The notes: generated from the letters alone by a model not told the origin. Positions 36,839 to 45,844 are shown, numbered from the stretch's first letter. The stretch is 64,000 nucleotides of DNA from JAEUNX01 sp034004685 (GCA_034004685.1 JAVEWG010000001.1:145165-209164), one strand, 5' to 3'. Translations and numbers: made by a program.

Positions 36839-38038
36839 TCACTCGAAGCGATAGGGCCGCAACAGGCCGCCCAGTTGCCCGGCAAGCTGGTCCAGGTACG
36901 CGGAGAGTTCCTTGTTGTCCCGGGCCAGGGCCTCGTTCCGATCGGCCAGTTCGGCCACCTGTTCGATGTCGGCGGCGATCTGCTCGCTGGCCACGCTCTG
37001 CGCCTGGCAACCTTCGGCGATCTCCCGCACCAGATCCAGGGTGCGGCGGGTCTGGGCGCCCACCTCCCGCAGGCTGCCGGTCGCTGCACTGGCATCGGCC
37101 AGGCTGGCCCGGGCGCGCTCTCGGCTGGCATTCATCAGCCCCCCCATGGCGGCCACGTCTTCCTGTATCCGCCCGATCTTGCCCTCGATCTCCCGAGTGG
37201 CACCGGCGGTGCGTTCCGCCAATTTGCGCACCTCGTCGGCTACCACCGCGAAACCCCGCCCGGTCTCCCCGGCCCGAGCCGCCTCGATGGCCGCATTGAG
37301 GGCCAGCAGATTGGTTTGGGCAGCGATTTCGGCGATCAGTCCAGAAATCGCCCCGATCTCCCCTGAATGCACACCCAGGCTGGCGGCGCGGTGGGCCGCA
37401 TCATCCACGGCCCCAGCCAGGGCCCCCAGGGCCCCCGCCAGCCCATCCACCCTGGCAACCCCAGCGCCGGCCTGGCGATCAGTCTCCGCCGCCACATCCA
37501 CCACCGAAGCGGCGTGGTCGCTTGCATGGCGCAGGCTGACCGCCAACTCCTCCAGGGTTGCCGCCGATGAGGCAGTGACGTCCCGCTGGACCCTCACCCC
37601 CTGGTCGCTGCCGCTGGCGTTGGCCTTGGACTCCCCGGCCACGCTGGCGAGCTCCTGGGCCATTCGCACGAAGTCGGCCATCAGGCGCGCCTGGGCCCGG
37701 GCCATGGCGTTGAACTCCTCCGCCAGGGGCGCGAGTTGAGCCCGGGAACCGCTGCGCAGGCGGACCGTTAGATCCCCCTGACCCAAGCGCCCGGCGAACT
37801 GCTGCAACTCGCCGGCCCAAGCGGCCCAGTAGCGGCTCAGCCAGGCCACCGCCAGCAGCCCGCTGGCCGCGATGATGAATCCGGCCCAGCCCATGGCCGC
37901 ATCCGGAAGGCGGGAAAGCAGCAGCCCGCCCATCAGGCCCGCCAGCCAAAGGGCGCCCAGATGGGGCAAAAACAGGATCTTCGGGCGCCAGGACGGACAG
38001 GCCGTCCCGGAACCCGGGGTCGCGCTAGCGTTGGACAT
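36839..38038 (-). CDS. Methyl-accepting chemotaxis protein without periplasmic sensor domain
   Basis: 399 residues. Two adjacent membrane segments (about 24-42 and 50-68) are joined by a short loop, leaving no room for a ligand-binding domain. A HAMP-like region follows, then the signalling domain with the invariant hairpin tip AEIAAQTNLLALNAAIEAAR and GRGFAVVADEVRKLAERT. It should couple to CheA/CheW clusters or a Che-like pathway encoded elsewhere. It heads an operon with the NIT-like protein and the PAS-GGDEF-EAL protein, which suggests that sensing is supplied in trans. Confidence 0.9.
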   Translation of the reverse strand: MSNASATPGSGTACPSWRPKILFLPHLGALWLAGLMGGLLLSRLPDAAMGWAGFIIAASGLLAVAWLSRYWAAWAGELQQFAGRLGQGDLTVRLRSGSRAQLAPLAEEFNAMARAQARLMADFVRMAQELASVAGESKANASGSDQGVRVQRDVTASSAATLEELAVSLRHASDHAASVVDVAAETDRQAGAGVARVDGLAGALGALAGAVDDAAHRAASLGVHSGEIGAISGLIAEIAAQTNLLALNAAIEAARAGETGRGFAVVADEVRKLAERTAGATREIEGKIGRIQEDVAAMGGLMNASRERARASLADASAATGSLREVGAQTRRTLDLVREIAEGCQAQSVASEQIAADIEQVAELADRNEALARDNKELSAYLDQLAGQLGGLLRPYRFE

Positions 38039-38427
38039 TATTTTCTCTGTGCAGGGGTTGGTAGGGGGGTCTCTGCAATTACCGTTCCAGGCAATCGGGA
38101 CCCGATCGGCTTACTTTTAGCTGGAGACTGGCCAGGGCGCCGCGGGGTCTTGCCCGCCGATCCACGGGCACCGGGAAGCACCAGACTGGTGCGCGCCGAC
38201 AGAGGATTCCGGAAGGGGTAGGGCCTACTTTGGGGCATCCCATGGCCACCTGGCACCAGGCACCACCGCCCCGGGACCCCCGCCGGATCGCCCCGCCCCA
38301 GGGCACGGCCCCGGGGACCAGCGCCAGGCCATTGATCCCCCTCTCCGCTTGTCTTGTCATGCAATAATCGCGGCGGGTTTGTTTGCCACTGGGTTGGCCG
38401 GAGAGGCCACGACAGAGCGGAGCGTTC
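38039..38427. promoter_or_regulatory. 389-bp divergent control region with repeated CTGG/CCAG palindromes
   Basis: This non-coding stretch separates the chemotaxis operon (minus) from the TonB-receptor operon (plus). It contains CTGGCCAG (38128-38135), the perfect 15-base palindrome GCACCAGACTGGTGC (38178-38192) and CCTGGCACCAGG (38249-38260), all sharing CCAG/CTGG half sites. A weak -10-like AATAAT lies near 38364. No open reading frame of substance and no recognisable riboswitch was seen. Confidence 0.4.
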
Positions 38428-40680
38428 GTGAAGATGGGTAGAGCCGGCAAGACCGTGGGGGCAGCTTCTCCGGCACTCCCCGCGCTGACCAGGAGAGCGG
38501 GTCTTGGCGGCATGCTCTTGCTGTGCGCCCAGCAAGTCCTGGGGGTGGCCTCCATCGACGCCGACGTGGACAAGCTCATGCCCCTTTCCCTGATCGAATT
38601 GATCCGGGTGCCCGTGGTCACCGCCTCCCGGCAACCCGAAACCCGGGACCAGACCCCCTCCCACATCGTGGTGGTGACCCAGCAGCAGATTCGCGAGCGC
38701 CGGTACAAGAACCTGGCCGATCTGCTGGAGGACATGCCCGGGGTGGACTTCATGCGGGGCACCAAGTCTTCCCAGTACAACCAGTTCACCGTTCAGGGTT
38801 ACATCGGCCCCAACGAGCTGGTCATCATGCTCGATGGCATCCGCATCGGCCATCCCGCCGGCGGAAACATCCCGGTGGCGGACAACCTGGCCCTCTATCA
38901 CGCCAAACAGGTCGAGATCGTCTACGGCCCCGCCGCGGCCCTGTATGGCGCCGACGCGGTGGCCGGGGTGGTCAATATCATCACCGAACATGCCGGCGAG
39001 CGGGACGGGGCCTGGGTTTCCGTGGGCGGCGGCAACTTCGGCAGCCAGGAAAGCGCCTTCATGGCCGGCGCCAAGGGGGGCGAGGGGCTGGCCCTGAGCG
39101 TAGGCGGCCACGCCCAGCAGTCGGACCGGGCGCCCCTGAATGAATACTATCGTTCCGAATTCGCCAAGAAGAACGCCACCACCTTCTCGGGACAAGTGGT
39201 GACCCCCGCCGCCCTGCGGGAAGATTACGTGGGCGAGATGGGCAGCCGCAGCCTGTTTGCCCGCATGGATCTGGGCAAGGATCTGACCCTGGGTTTCTAC
39301 CGCAACGTCTTCCGCAGCTTGACCAGCACCGGCGACCCCCCCGCCACCGCCCTGTACCTGTCTGGCTCCCGCTGGATCACCCAGACCGACACCTTCTACG
39401 GCAAATACCGCTTCGACGTGACCCCGAACCTCTCCGGGGAGTTGGTCATCGATTACGCCAACATGGAGGTGGATCCCCAGGCCCGCTACGTCAACATCTA
39501 CAACAACTTCATCCCGGGCCATTCCTATGTCCGGGGCGAGCGCAAGGGAATCGAACAAAACTTCAACTGGCGGCTGAACGAAGTTCACCGCATCCAGGCT
39601 GGCGTCGGCCATCAAAAGTATTACGCCATCGAAGTCGCTTCCCTGCCGGCCCCCTACGACACTGACAAATCCCCCGGGAAGCAGGGTTTCAACTACCTCA
39701 ACACCCCCCTCCCCCAGAAGATTCAGGCGGCATCCTTCATCAACACCTCGGCCTACGCCCAGATCCAGTCGGAATGGAGCCCGCGCTTTTCCACCATGGC
39801 CGGGGTGCGCATCGACCACCATTCCGACTACGGCGCCGCTACCAACCCCCGCCTTGGCGCCATCTGGCGGCTTGACGACCAGCACGTACTCAAAGCCCTC
39901 TACGGGGAAGCCTTCCGGGCACCCTCCACCGAAGAAAGCCTGAGCTCTTTCGGGATTTTCGACGGCACCAAGGATAGCCAGGGGCGTTACATCGGCACCA
40001 GTTTCCGGATCCCCAACGCCAACCTGGAGCCGGAAAAGGCCCGGACCTTCAGCCTGACCTGGGACTGGCGGCCCCGCCCGGACCTGAACTTCGTGGCCAA
40101 CGCCTATCGCAGCCAGATCCACAACCTGATTGTGACCCAGGCCTCCACGGCGGTGGACGCCATCCCCGGAGCGATCCTGATCAACCCGGAGACCAAGGGC
40201 AACGCCGGCAAGCAAACCCATGCCGGCATCGATCTGATGAGCCAATGGCGCGTGCAGCTAGGTCATGCCTGGTCGGCCGATCTATGGGGCAGCGCCAGCT
40301 GGGTTCAGGGCAAGATCGACCAGGGCAACGGGCAGGAATGGGACATCAGCCTGGTGGCCGACCAGAAGGTCAAGCTGGGCACCACCTTCCGCTATCTGGA
40401 CCGCTTCACCCTCACCCCCCAGGTGCTGTGGATCGGCGACACCAGCAACGGACGCAGATCCGACCAGCCCCCGGACCGCCTGATCACCCCCGGCTACACC
40501 CTCACCAACCTGCACGCTGGCTGGCACAAGCTGCTGGACGGCAAGGCCACCGTCTGGCTGGACATCTACAATCTGCTGGACGAGCGTTACTACGCCGCCC
40601 ACGGTTCGGCCAGCCGCACCTTCTTCGACATGCCGCAACAGCCCCGCCGCTGGATGGCTTCCCTCGACTACCGGTTTTGA
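38428..40680 (+). CDS. TonB-dependent outer-membrane receptor
   Basis: 750 residues from the GTG at 38428, which has GGAG five bases upstream. A signal peptide ends near GVA in the first 42 residues. The plug domain includes VVTASRQPETRDQTPSHIVVV and the box VEIVYGPAAALYGADAVAGVVNIIT (given here in part), followed by a 22-strand barrel ending in Phe (SLDYRF), the outer-membrane insertion signal. The segment PLSLIELIRVPVVTASR before the plug marks the receptor subgroup often encoded beside YfiR-family proteins. Ligand unknown: no metal, heme or vitamin enzymes adjoin it. It is followed after 47 bases by the YfiR-like gene. Confidence 0.93.
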   Translation: MKMGRAGKTVGAASPALPALTRRAGLGGMLLLCAQQVLGVASIDADVDKLMPLSLIELIRVPVVTASRQPETRDQTPSHIVVVTQQQIRERRYKNLADLLEDMPGVDFMRGTKSSQYNQFTVQGYIGPNELVIMLDGIRIGHPAGGNIPVADNLALYHAKQVEIVYGPAAALYGADAVAGVVNIITEHAGERDGAWVSVGGGNFGSQESAFMAGAKGGEGLALSVGGHAQQSDRAPLNEYYRSEFAKKNATTFSGQVVTPAALREDYVGEMGSRSLFARMDLGKDLTLGFYRNVFRSLTSTGDPPATALYLSGSRWITQTDTFYGKYRFDVTPNLSGELVIDYANMEVDPQARYVNIYNNFIPGHSYVRGERKGIEQNFNWRLNEVHRIQAGVGHQKYYAIEVASLPAPYDTDKSPGKQGFNYLNTPLPQKIQAASFINTSAYAQIQSEWSPRFSTMAGVRIDHHSDYGAATNPRLGAIWRLDDQHVLKALYGEAFRAPSTEESLSSFGIFDGTKDSQGRYIGTSFRIPNANLEPEKARTFSLTWDWRPRPDLNFVANAYRSQIHNLIVTQASTAVDAIPGAILINPETKGNAGKQTHAGIDLMSQWRVQLGHAWSADLWGSASWVQGKIDQGNGQEWDISLVADQKVKLGTTFRYLDRFTLTPQVLWIGDTSNGRRSDQPPDRLITPGYTLTNLHAGWHKLLDGKATVWLDIYNLLDERYYAAHGSASRTFFDMPQQPRRWMASLDYRF

Positions 40681-40727
40681 ACTTGGCGCGGGATGATCGA
40701 GCTGCCGATTTTCGAGGGCTCACCGGC

Positions 40728-41267
40728 GTGACGTGCAGGCTGCGTGCCGCGTTGCTCCTGTTGGCCGGCTGCCTGCTGGCGTCGCCGGCGCTGGCCCAGA
40801 GCACGGCCATGGCGGAGTACGCCGTGAAGTCCGCCCTGCTGTTCAAGCTCCCCCTCTTCGTGTACCAGCCCGAGGCCCGCCGCCGGGGGGGAGACCTGGA
40901 CATGTGCCTGCTGGGCAGCAATCCCTTCGGCAACGCCCTGGAAAAGCTGGCCAAGACTTCCATCGACGGCCGCAACGTCCGGCTCCACAAGCTCGCCAGC
41001 GCCGCCGAAGCCGGGGACTGCGACTTCCTGTTCATCGCCCGCAGCGAAGCCGACGCCCTGGATGGAACCCTGCGCCAACTCCAGGGCTTGCCCGTCGTCA
41101 CCGTCTCCGACATCGAAGGTTTCGCTCGGGCCAGCGGCATGGTGGAGTTCGCCCTGGGCGGAGATGGGGCTCCCATCAGCATCCTCATCAACCGCAAGGC
41201 GGCCCAGAAACACGGCATTGAGTTCAATGCCCAGCTCCTGCGCCTGGCCAAGGTGGTGGAACCATGA
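40728..41267 (+). CDS. YfiR-family (DUF4154) periplasmic protein
   Basis: 179 residues from the GTG at 40728. The N-terminus MTCRLRAALLLLAGCLLASPALA is a signal peptide; cleavage after ALA is likely, although LLAGC at residues 11-15 also fits a lipoprotein box. The mature part begins with the typical AEYAVKSALLFKLPLFV, and Cys 60 (DMCLLGSN) and Cys 98 (AGDCDFLFI) match the disulfide pair of P. aeruginosa YfiR. The C-terminus IEFNAQLLRLAKVVEP is also conserved. YfiR proteins clamp CHASE8 domains of membrane signalling enzymes in the periplasm, and the next gene encodes such a domain. The stop overlaps that gene's start (ATGA). Confidence 0.88.
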   Translation: MTCRLRAALLLLAGCLLASPALAQSTAMAEYAVKSALLFKLPLFVYQPEARRRGGDLDMCLLGSNPFGNALEKLAKTSIDGRNVRLHKLASAAEAGDCDFLFIARSEADALDGTLRQLQGLPVVTVSDIEGFARASGMVEFALGGDGAPISILINRKAAQKHGIEFNAQLLRLAKVVEP

Positions 41268-44200
41268 GGCAAGCCACCCTCCCCTGGCTGCGGTCGATCC
41301 GGGGCCGGCTGCTGATGCTCTCCGCCAGCGGCCTGGCCACTGCCCTGCTGATCCTCTTCGGGCTGCTCCTCTACCAGCAGCACCGCCTGATCCGCAGCGA
41401 ATGGCTCACCTCCCTGTCGGCCCAGGCCCGCCTGGTGGCGGCCAACAGCCAGGCGGCGGTGGCCTTCGAGGACCGCCAGGAAGCCCAACTGCTGCTCAAC
41501 GTGGTGAAAAGCAATCCCTCCATCCTGCGGGCACGGCTCCTGGTGGGCCCGGAGCAAAAGGTGTTCGCCGAGTTTATCCGGGACGCAGACGGCCTTCAGC
41601 TACCCGCCCGGACCCCGTCCGAAAACCATAGCGAGGGCTATTTTGGCGACGGTCTCCTCACGGTCTGGGCCCCCCTGCCCGGCTTCGGGCTCCACGGGGA
41701 AGTGGAATTGACGGCCTCCCTGGCCGGCATGCGGGAAGCCCTGCTGCGTACCGTCCTGGAAAGCGTCGCCGCCCTGTCCCTTGCCCTCGGGCTGTCGATT
41801 CTGCTGTCCACCCTGGTGGCCCGGCGGATTTCCCACCCTATCGAGCAGTTGAGCCGGCTGGTGTCCCTGCTGGCAATGAACGCCGGCCTCAAAGAACGGG
41901 TCCAGGTCCAGGGGGACGACGAGATCTCCCGCCTCGGCCTCGGGCTGAACCGGATGATCGACACCTTACAGGAGCGGGACCGGGAGCTGGCCGCCTACCA
42001 GGAAGACCTGGAACGGTTGGTGGATCAGCGAACCAACGCCCTCCACCTGGCCACCGAAGAGGCCAACCGGGCCAATCGGGCCAAGTCGGATTTCCTGGCC
42101 CGCATGAGCCATGAAATCCGCACCCCCATGAACGCCATCATCGGCCTGGGCAAGCTGCTCCTCAAAACCCGCCTGGACAGCCAGCAGCGGGACTACCAGG
42201 AAAAGGTGCTGGCCTCGTCGGAAACCTTGCTGGCCATCATCAACGACGTGCTCGACTACTCCCGGATCGAGGCCGGCAAGCTGGCTATCGAGGCTATTCC
42301 CTTCGACCTTTCCCGGGTCATGGACAAACTGTCCAGCCAAGTGGACCTCAAGGCCCAGGAAAAAGGGCTGGAGCTACTGTTCATCATTGACCGGGCGGTG
42401 CCCCGCCGCCTGGTGGGCGACCCCCTCCGGCTGGGACAGGTGCTCCTGAATCTGGCCAACAACGCGGTGAAGTTCACCCACCAGGGGGAAGTGGTGGTGC
42501 GGGTGGCCCTGGCCGAGGCCAAGCCCCTCGCCCAGGCGGGGGACGTCCGCCTGGACTTCACCATCCGGGACAGCGGCATGGGCATCCCCGCCGAGCGGCT
42601 GGAGGGGCTCTTCGACCCCTTCACCCAGGTGGACGGCTCCATCACCCGCCGTTTTGGCGGCAGCGGCCTGGGCCTGGCCATCTGCAAGCAGCTGGCCGAG
42701 ATGATGGGGGGCGAAATCAGCGTTGCCAGCACCCCCGGCCAAGGCAGCATCTTCCACGTCCAGCTACCCTTCGGACAGGTCGACGGCGCCGACGCGCAGC
42801 CCCCCGAAACGTCGCCCCGGCTCAAGGACGTCCCCATCCTGGTGGTGGACGATAACCCCGGTGCCCGGGAAATCCTCACCGAAATGCTCCACCACTTCGG
42901 CATGGTTGCAACTGCCTGCCCGGATGGCCCCTCGGGCCTGGCCGCACTGCAAGCCGCCCGCCACGGCACGCCCTTCCAGATCGTCCTCCTGGACTGGCTG
43001 ATGCCGGGCATGGACGGCCTCCAGGTCGCCCGGCGCATCCAGGAGCTGGCCGGGGATTCCCCAAGCCCGCCCCGCATCCTGATGATCACCGGCAGCCCGG
43101 ACATTCCCCAGGACCGGCTCACGGCGGCGGGCATCCAGCGGATCCTGGCCAAACCGGTCACCGAAAGCAGCCTCCACGATGCCCTTCTGGAGACCCTGAC
43201 CGGCACCCCCGTCCCCAAGGGCAAAAGCCATCGCCGCCGGCCCCGGGAGACCCGGCGGGATTTCAAGGCCCTCCGCAACAGCCGGGTACTCCTGGTGGAA
43301 GACGTCCGCCTGAACCAGCAGGTCGCCCTGGCCTTCCTGGAGACCACCGGCGTGGTAACCGAGGTGGCCGCCAACGGGGAAGAGGCCCTGCACAAGCTCC
43401 GGGATGCCCCCTACGACCTGGTGCTGATGGACATCCAGATGCCGGTCATGGACGGCCTCACCGCCACCCGGGAGATCCGCCAGAATCCCCTGCATCGGGA
43501 TCTGCCCATCGTCGCCATGACCGCCCACGCCATGAGCGGCGACCGGGAGCGGAGCCTGGCGGCCGGAATGAACGACCACCTGACCAAACCCATCGACCCG
43601 GAAGCCCTGTTCGACACCCTGCTGCGCTGGATCAAACCCCGGGCGCCCCTCCCGGTGGCCCAAGACCTGGCGCCACCAGCCCCCACCAGCCCAGCTGCCG
43701 AGGCCCCCATCCCCCCCCTGGCAGGCATCGACACCGCCCAGGGCCTGGGCAACCACATGGGCGACCCCAAGCTCTACCGGCGCATGCTCCTGATCTTCCG
43801 GCAAGACTTCAGCCTGGCCCCAGCCCAGATCGCCGCCGCCGTTGCCGCCTCCGATTTCACCCTGGCCCACCGACTGGCCCATTCCCTCAAATCGGCGGCA
43901 GCGGCCATCGGCGCCGGGGCCCTGGCCGATTCAGCCCGCCGCCTGGAAAAGTGCTACGCCGACCACAGCCCCGGGGGGGGGCTCCTGGACGAATGCACCC
44001 AGCAACTGCAAGCCCTGGTGGCCACCCTGGAGATCCTGGGGAGCGAACCCGCTCCTGCCGGGGGGCCAAGCCTCGTCGCCCAGCACACGCTGGATCCCCT
44101 TTTCGACCGTCTCGATGCCCTGCTGAGCCAGGACAACGCCGCCGCAGCAGCCACCCTGGAAGAAATCGAAGACCTGCTGGAAGGCGCCCCTTGCCAACAT

Positions 44201-44302
44201 GAACTCCAGCACCTGCGGGACCTGATCGACGACATTGAATACGACGACGCACGCCGGGCCCTGGCCCATCTGCGCGAAGCCATGGAGGGACTCAGCCCAT
44301 GA
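41264..44302 (+). CDS. Hybrid sensor histidine kinase (CHASE8-HAMP-HisKA-HATPase-REC-REC-Hpt)
   Basis: 1012 residues. Membrane segment at about 16-37; periplasmic CHASE8-type domain about 40-155 (ARLVAANSQAAVAFEDRQEA); second membrane segment about 160-187; HAMP to about 240; HisKA with His 283 (MSHEIRTPMNAIIG); ATPase with N box (LANNAVKFTH) and G boxes (SGMGIPAER, GGSGLGLAICKQL). Two receiver domains follow, with phospho-Asp in IVLLDWLMPGMDG and LVLMDIQMPVMDG, and then a phosphotransfer domain with His in HRLAHSLKSAAAAIG. This is a complete internal phosphorelay. Upstream YfiR-like protein probably binds the CHASE8 domain; the downstream REC-GGDEF protein, whose start overlaps this stop, is the likely phosphate acceptor. 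Confidence 0.93.
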   Translation: MRQATLPWLRSIRGRLLMLSASGLATALLILFGLLLYQQHRLIRSEWLTSLSAQARLVAANSQAAVAFEDRQEAQLLLNVVKSNPSILRARLLVGPEQKVFAEFIRDADGLQLPARTPSENHSEGYFGDGLLTVWAPLPGFGLHGEVELTASLAGMREALLRTVLESVAALSLALGLSILLSTLVARRISHPIEQLSRLVSLLAMNAGLKERVQVQGDDEISRLGLGLNRMIDTLQERDRELAAYQEDLERLVDQRTNALHLATEEANRANRAKSDFLARMSHEIRTPMNAIIGLGKLLLKTRLDSQQRDYQEKVLASSETLLAIINDVLDYSRIEAGKLAIEAIPFDLSRVMDKLSSQVDLKAQEKGLELLFIIDRAVPRRLVGDPLRLGQVLLNLANNAVKFTHQGEVVVRVALAEAKPLAQAGDVRLDFTIRDSGMGIPAERLEGLFDPFTQVDGSITRRFGGSGLGLAICKQLAEMMGGEISVASTPGQGSIFHVQLPFGQVDGADAQPPETSPRLKDVPILVVDDNPGAREILTEMLHHFGMVATACPDGPSGLAALQAARHGTPFQIVLLDWLMPGMDGLQVARRIQELAGDSPSPPRILMITGSPDIPQDRLTAAGIQRILAKPVTESSLHDALLETLTGTPVPKGKSHRRRPRETRRDFKALRNSRVLLVEDVRLNQQVALAFLETTGVVTEVAANGEEALHKLRDAPYDLVLMDIQMPVMDGLTATREIRQNPLHRDLPIVAMTAHAMSGDRERSLAAGMNDHLTKPIDPEALFDTLLRWIKPRAPLPVAQDLAPPAPTSPAAEAPIPPLAGIDTAQGLGNHMGDPKLYRRMLLIFRQDFSLAPAQIAAAVAASDFTLAHRLAHSLKSAAAAIGAGALADSARRLEKCYADHSPGGGLLDECTQQLQALVATLEILGSEPAPAGGPSLVAQHTLDPLFDRLDALLSQDNAAAAATLEEIEDLLEGAPCQHELQHLRDLIDDIEYDDARRALAHLREAMEGLSP

Positions 44303-45213
44303 ACCCCGACTTCACCCTGCTGGTGGTGGATGACGAGAAGCACAACCGCGCCCTGCTCTCCAAGCTGCTTCAGGACGATTACAAAGTCATCCTCGCCAAA
44401 AACGGCCTGCAAGCCCTGGAGCTGGCCCAGGACCACCTGCCGGACCTGATCCTGATGGACATCCTGATGCCCGACATGGACGGCTTCGAGGCGGTCCGGA
44501 CCCTCAAGAACTGTGATGCCACCCGCCACATCCCGATCATCTTCATCTCGGCCCTGGATTCCGTCGCCGACGAAGAGCGGGGCCTCGAACTGGGCGCGGT
44601 GGACTACATCATCAAGCCCTTCAACCCCGCCATCGTGCGGGCCCGGGTGCGCAACCACCTCCAGGCGGTGCACCAGCGCCGCTTGCTGGAACGGCTCGCC
44701 ATGATCGACAGCCTGATCGAAATCCCCAACCGCCGCCGCTTTGATCAGGTCTACGGCCAGGAATGGCGCCGCGGCCTGCGCCACGGCTGCCACCTGTCCC
44801 TCCTGGTGATCGACGTGGACCACTTCAAGGCCTTCAACGACAGCCTGGGCCATGCCGCCGGCGACGTCGCCCTGAAAATGGTGGCCCAGACCATCCAAGG
44901 CGCCCTGCGGCGTCCCGCCGATTTTTTTGCCCGCTACGGCGGGGAAGAATTCGTAGTCCTCCTGCCCAATATCGACGCCACCGGCGCCCGTAACGTGGCC
45001 GAACAACTCCGCCAGGACGTGGAAGACCGCAAGATCCTCCATCCGGGCTCCAGCGTCAGCCCCTGGTTGACCATCAGCGTAGGCGGAGCCTCCATGATTC
45101 CCACCACCACCGAACCAGAGCCGGGCTTCTTCGGCCTGGCCGACACCTGTCTCTACCAGGCCAAGGAAGCCGGTCGCAACCGGGTGGTGTGGGCGCGGGA
45201 CATCCCGGAATGA
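44299..45213 (+). CDS. Response regulator diguanylate cyclase (REC-GGDEF)
   Basis: 304 residues. The receiver domain (1-125) has acidic pocket VVDDEKHNR, phospho-Asp in LILMDILMPDMDG and Lys in DYIIKPFNP. The cyclase domain (about 140-300) has the active site YGGEEF and an RxxD product-inhibition site (RPAD) five residues before it. The domain order is that of PleD/WspR-type enzymes activated by phosphorylation-driven dimerisation. ATGA overlap with the hybrid kinase shows translational coupling and supports a dedicated pair. Confidence 0.95.
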   Translation: MNPDFTLLVVDDEKHNRALLSKLLQDDYKVILAKNGLQALELAQDHLPDLILMDILMPDMDGFEAVRTLKNCDATRHIPIIFISALDSVADEERGLELGAVDYIIKPFNPAIVRARVRNHLQAVHQRRLLERLAMIDSLIEIPNRRRFDQVYGQEWRRGLRHGCHLSLLVIDVDHFKAFNDSLGHAAGDVALKMVAQTIQGALRRPADFFARYGGEEFVVLLPNIDATGARNVAEQLRQDVEDRKILHPGSSVSPWLTISVGGASMIPTTTEPEPGFFGLADTCLYQAKEAGRNRVVWARDIPE

Positions 45214-45301
45214 TGGCTGTCGTCTAACCGCCGCTGGACAAGCCGCGAGCAAACCGGAAGGGGCGCTGACCGAATCACCGGGGATTTAGGCGGAACCGGG
45301 T

Positions 45302-45844
45302 GCTACCAGCAAATAGGCCATATGCATTCCTGCCGACCTAGCCTTTGAACGCACCGATCTTGACCTTGAAATAGAACGGGTCGACGAAGAAATCCACCTC
45401 CGCCCCGCACGGCGCTCCTTGTCTGGCGCCCCGGCAAAATTCGCCGCTGTTGCGCCAGACCTCCTGGCCCAGGGGCGGGAAGATCAGGAACCAGCCGGAC
45501 GAAGTCGCCCGCCGTTTTGCCCTGTGCTAGTCGGCGACGTCGTCATGTCCGCCATCACCTTTGCCGAGCTGGACTACGGCGTGAGCATTTGCCAGAACCC
45601 TGCATCGGAAAAGCTCAAACTCGCCAGCCTGGCCGAGGACAAATCCGTCCTTCCTTTCGACCAAAACGCCGCCATCGCCTACGGCCCGATCCGTCACGCC
45701 ACGGGGGAAAGCAAGAAGGATCATCTCGACAAACTGATCGCCGCCCACGCCGTGGCCCTGGATGTCGCACTCGTCACCAACAACCTGAAGGACTTCGCCA
45801 AGTATCCCGGCTTGAAGACCGAGAATGGGCTGGAAGCCCCATGA
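45302..45844 (+). pseudogene. Decayed vapBC toxin-antitoxin pair, fused and truncated
   Basis: Reading in one frame, 45317-45418 encodes AICIPADLAFERTDLDLEIE and onward to a RPARRS motif, like the AbrB-type VapB antitoxin, but a TAG (45314-45316) interrupts where SQAVRIP would be expected. From 45483 another frame reads IRNQPDEVARRFALC then TAG (45528-45530), typical of VapC shortly after its start. The rest of VapC continues in the first frame (GDVVMSAITFAELDYGV to LVTNNLKDFAKYPGLK). The VapC N-terminus with the catalytic Asp (LDTN) is missing. So a deletion, a nonsense mutation and a one-base shift have inactivated the pair. A residual ATG at 45545 could still express the C-terminal 100 residues, without nuclease activity expected. 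Confidence 0.8.

Noticed and set aside
38039..38427. Cobalamin or c-di-GMP riboswitch in front of the TonB-dependent receptor
   Set aside because: No B12-box or GEMM core sequence could be found by eye in this region.
45419..45844. Intact PIN-domain toxin gene
   Set aside because: The N-terminal segment with the catalytic aspartate is absent and the toxin frame is shifted; it is treated as a remnant.
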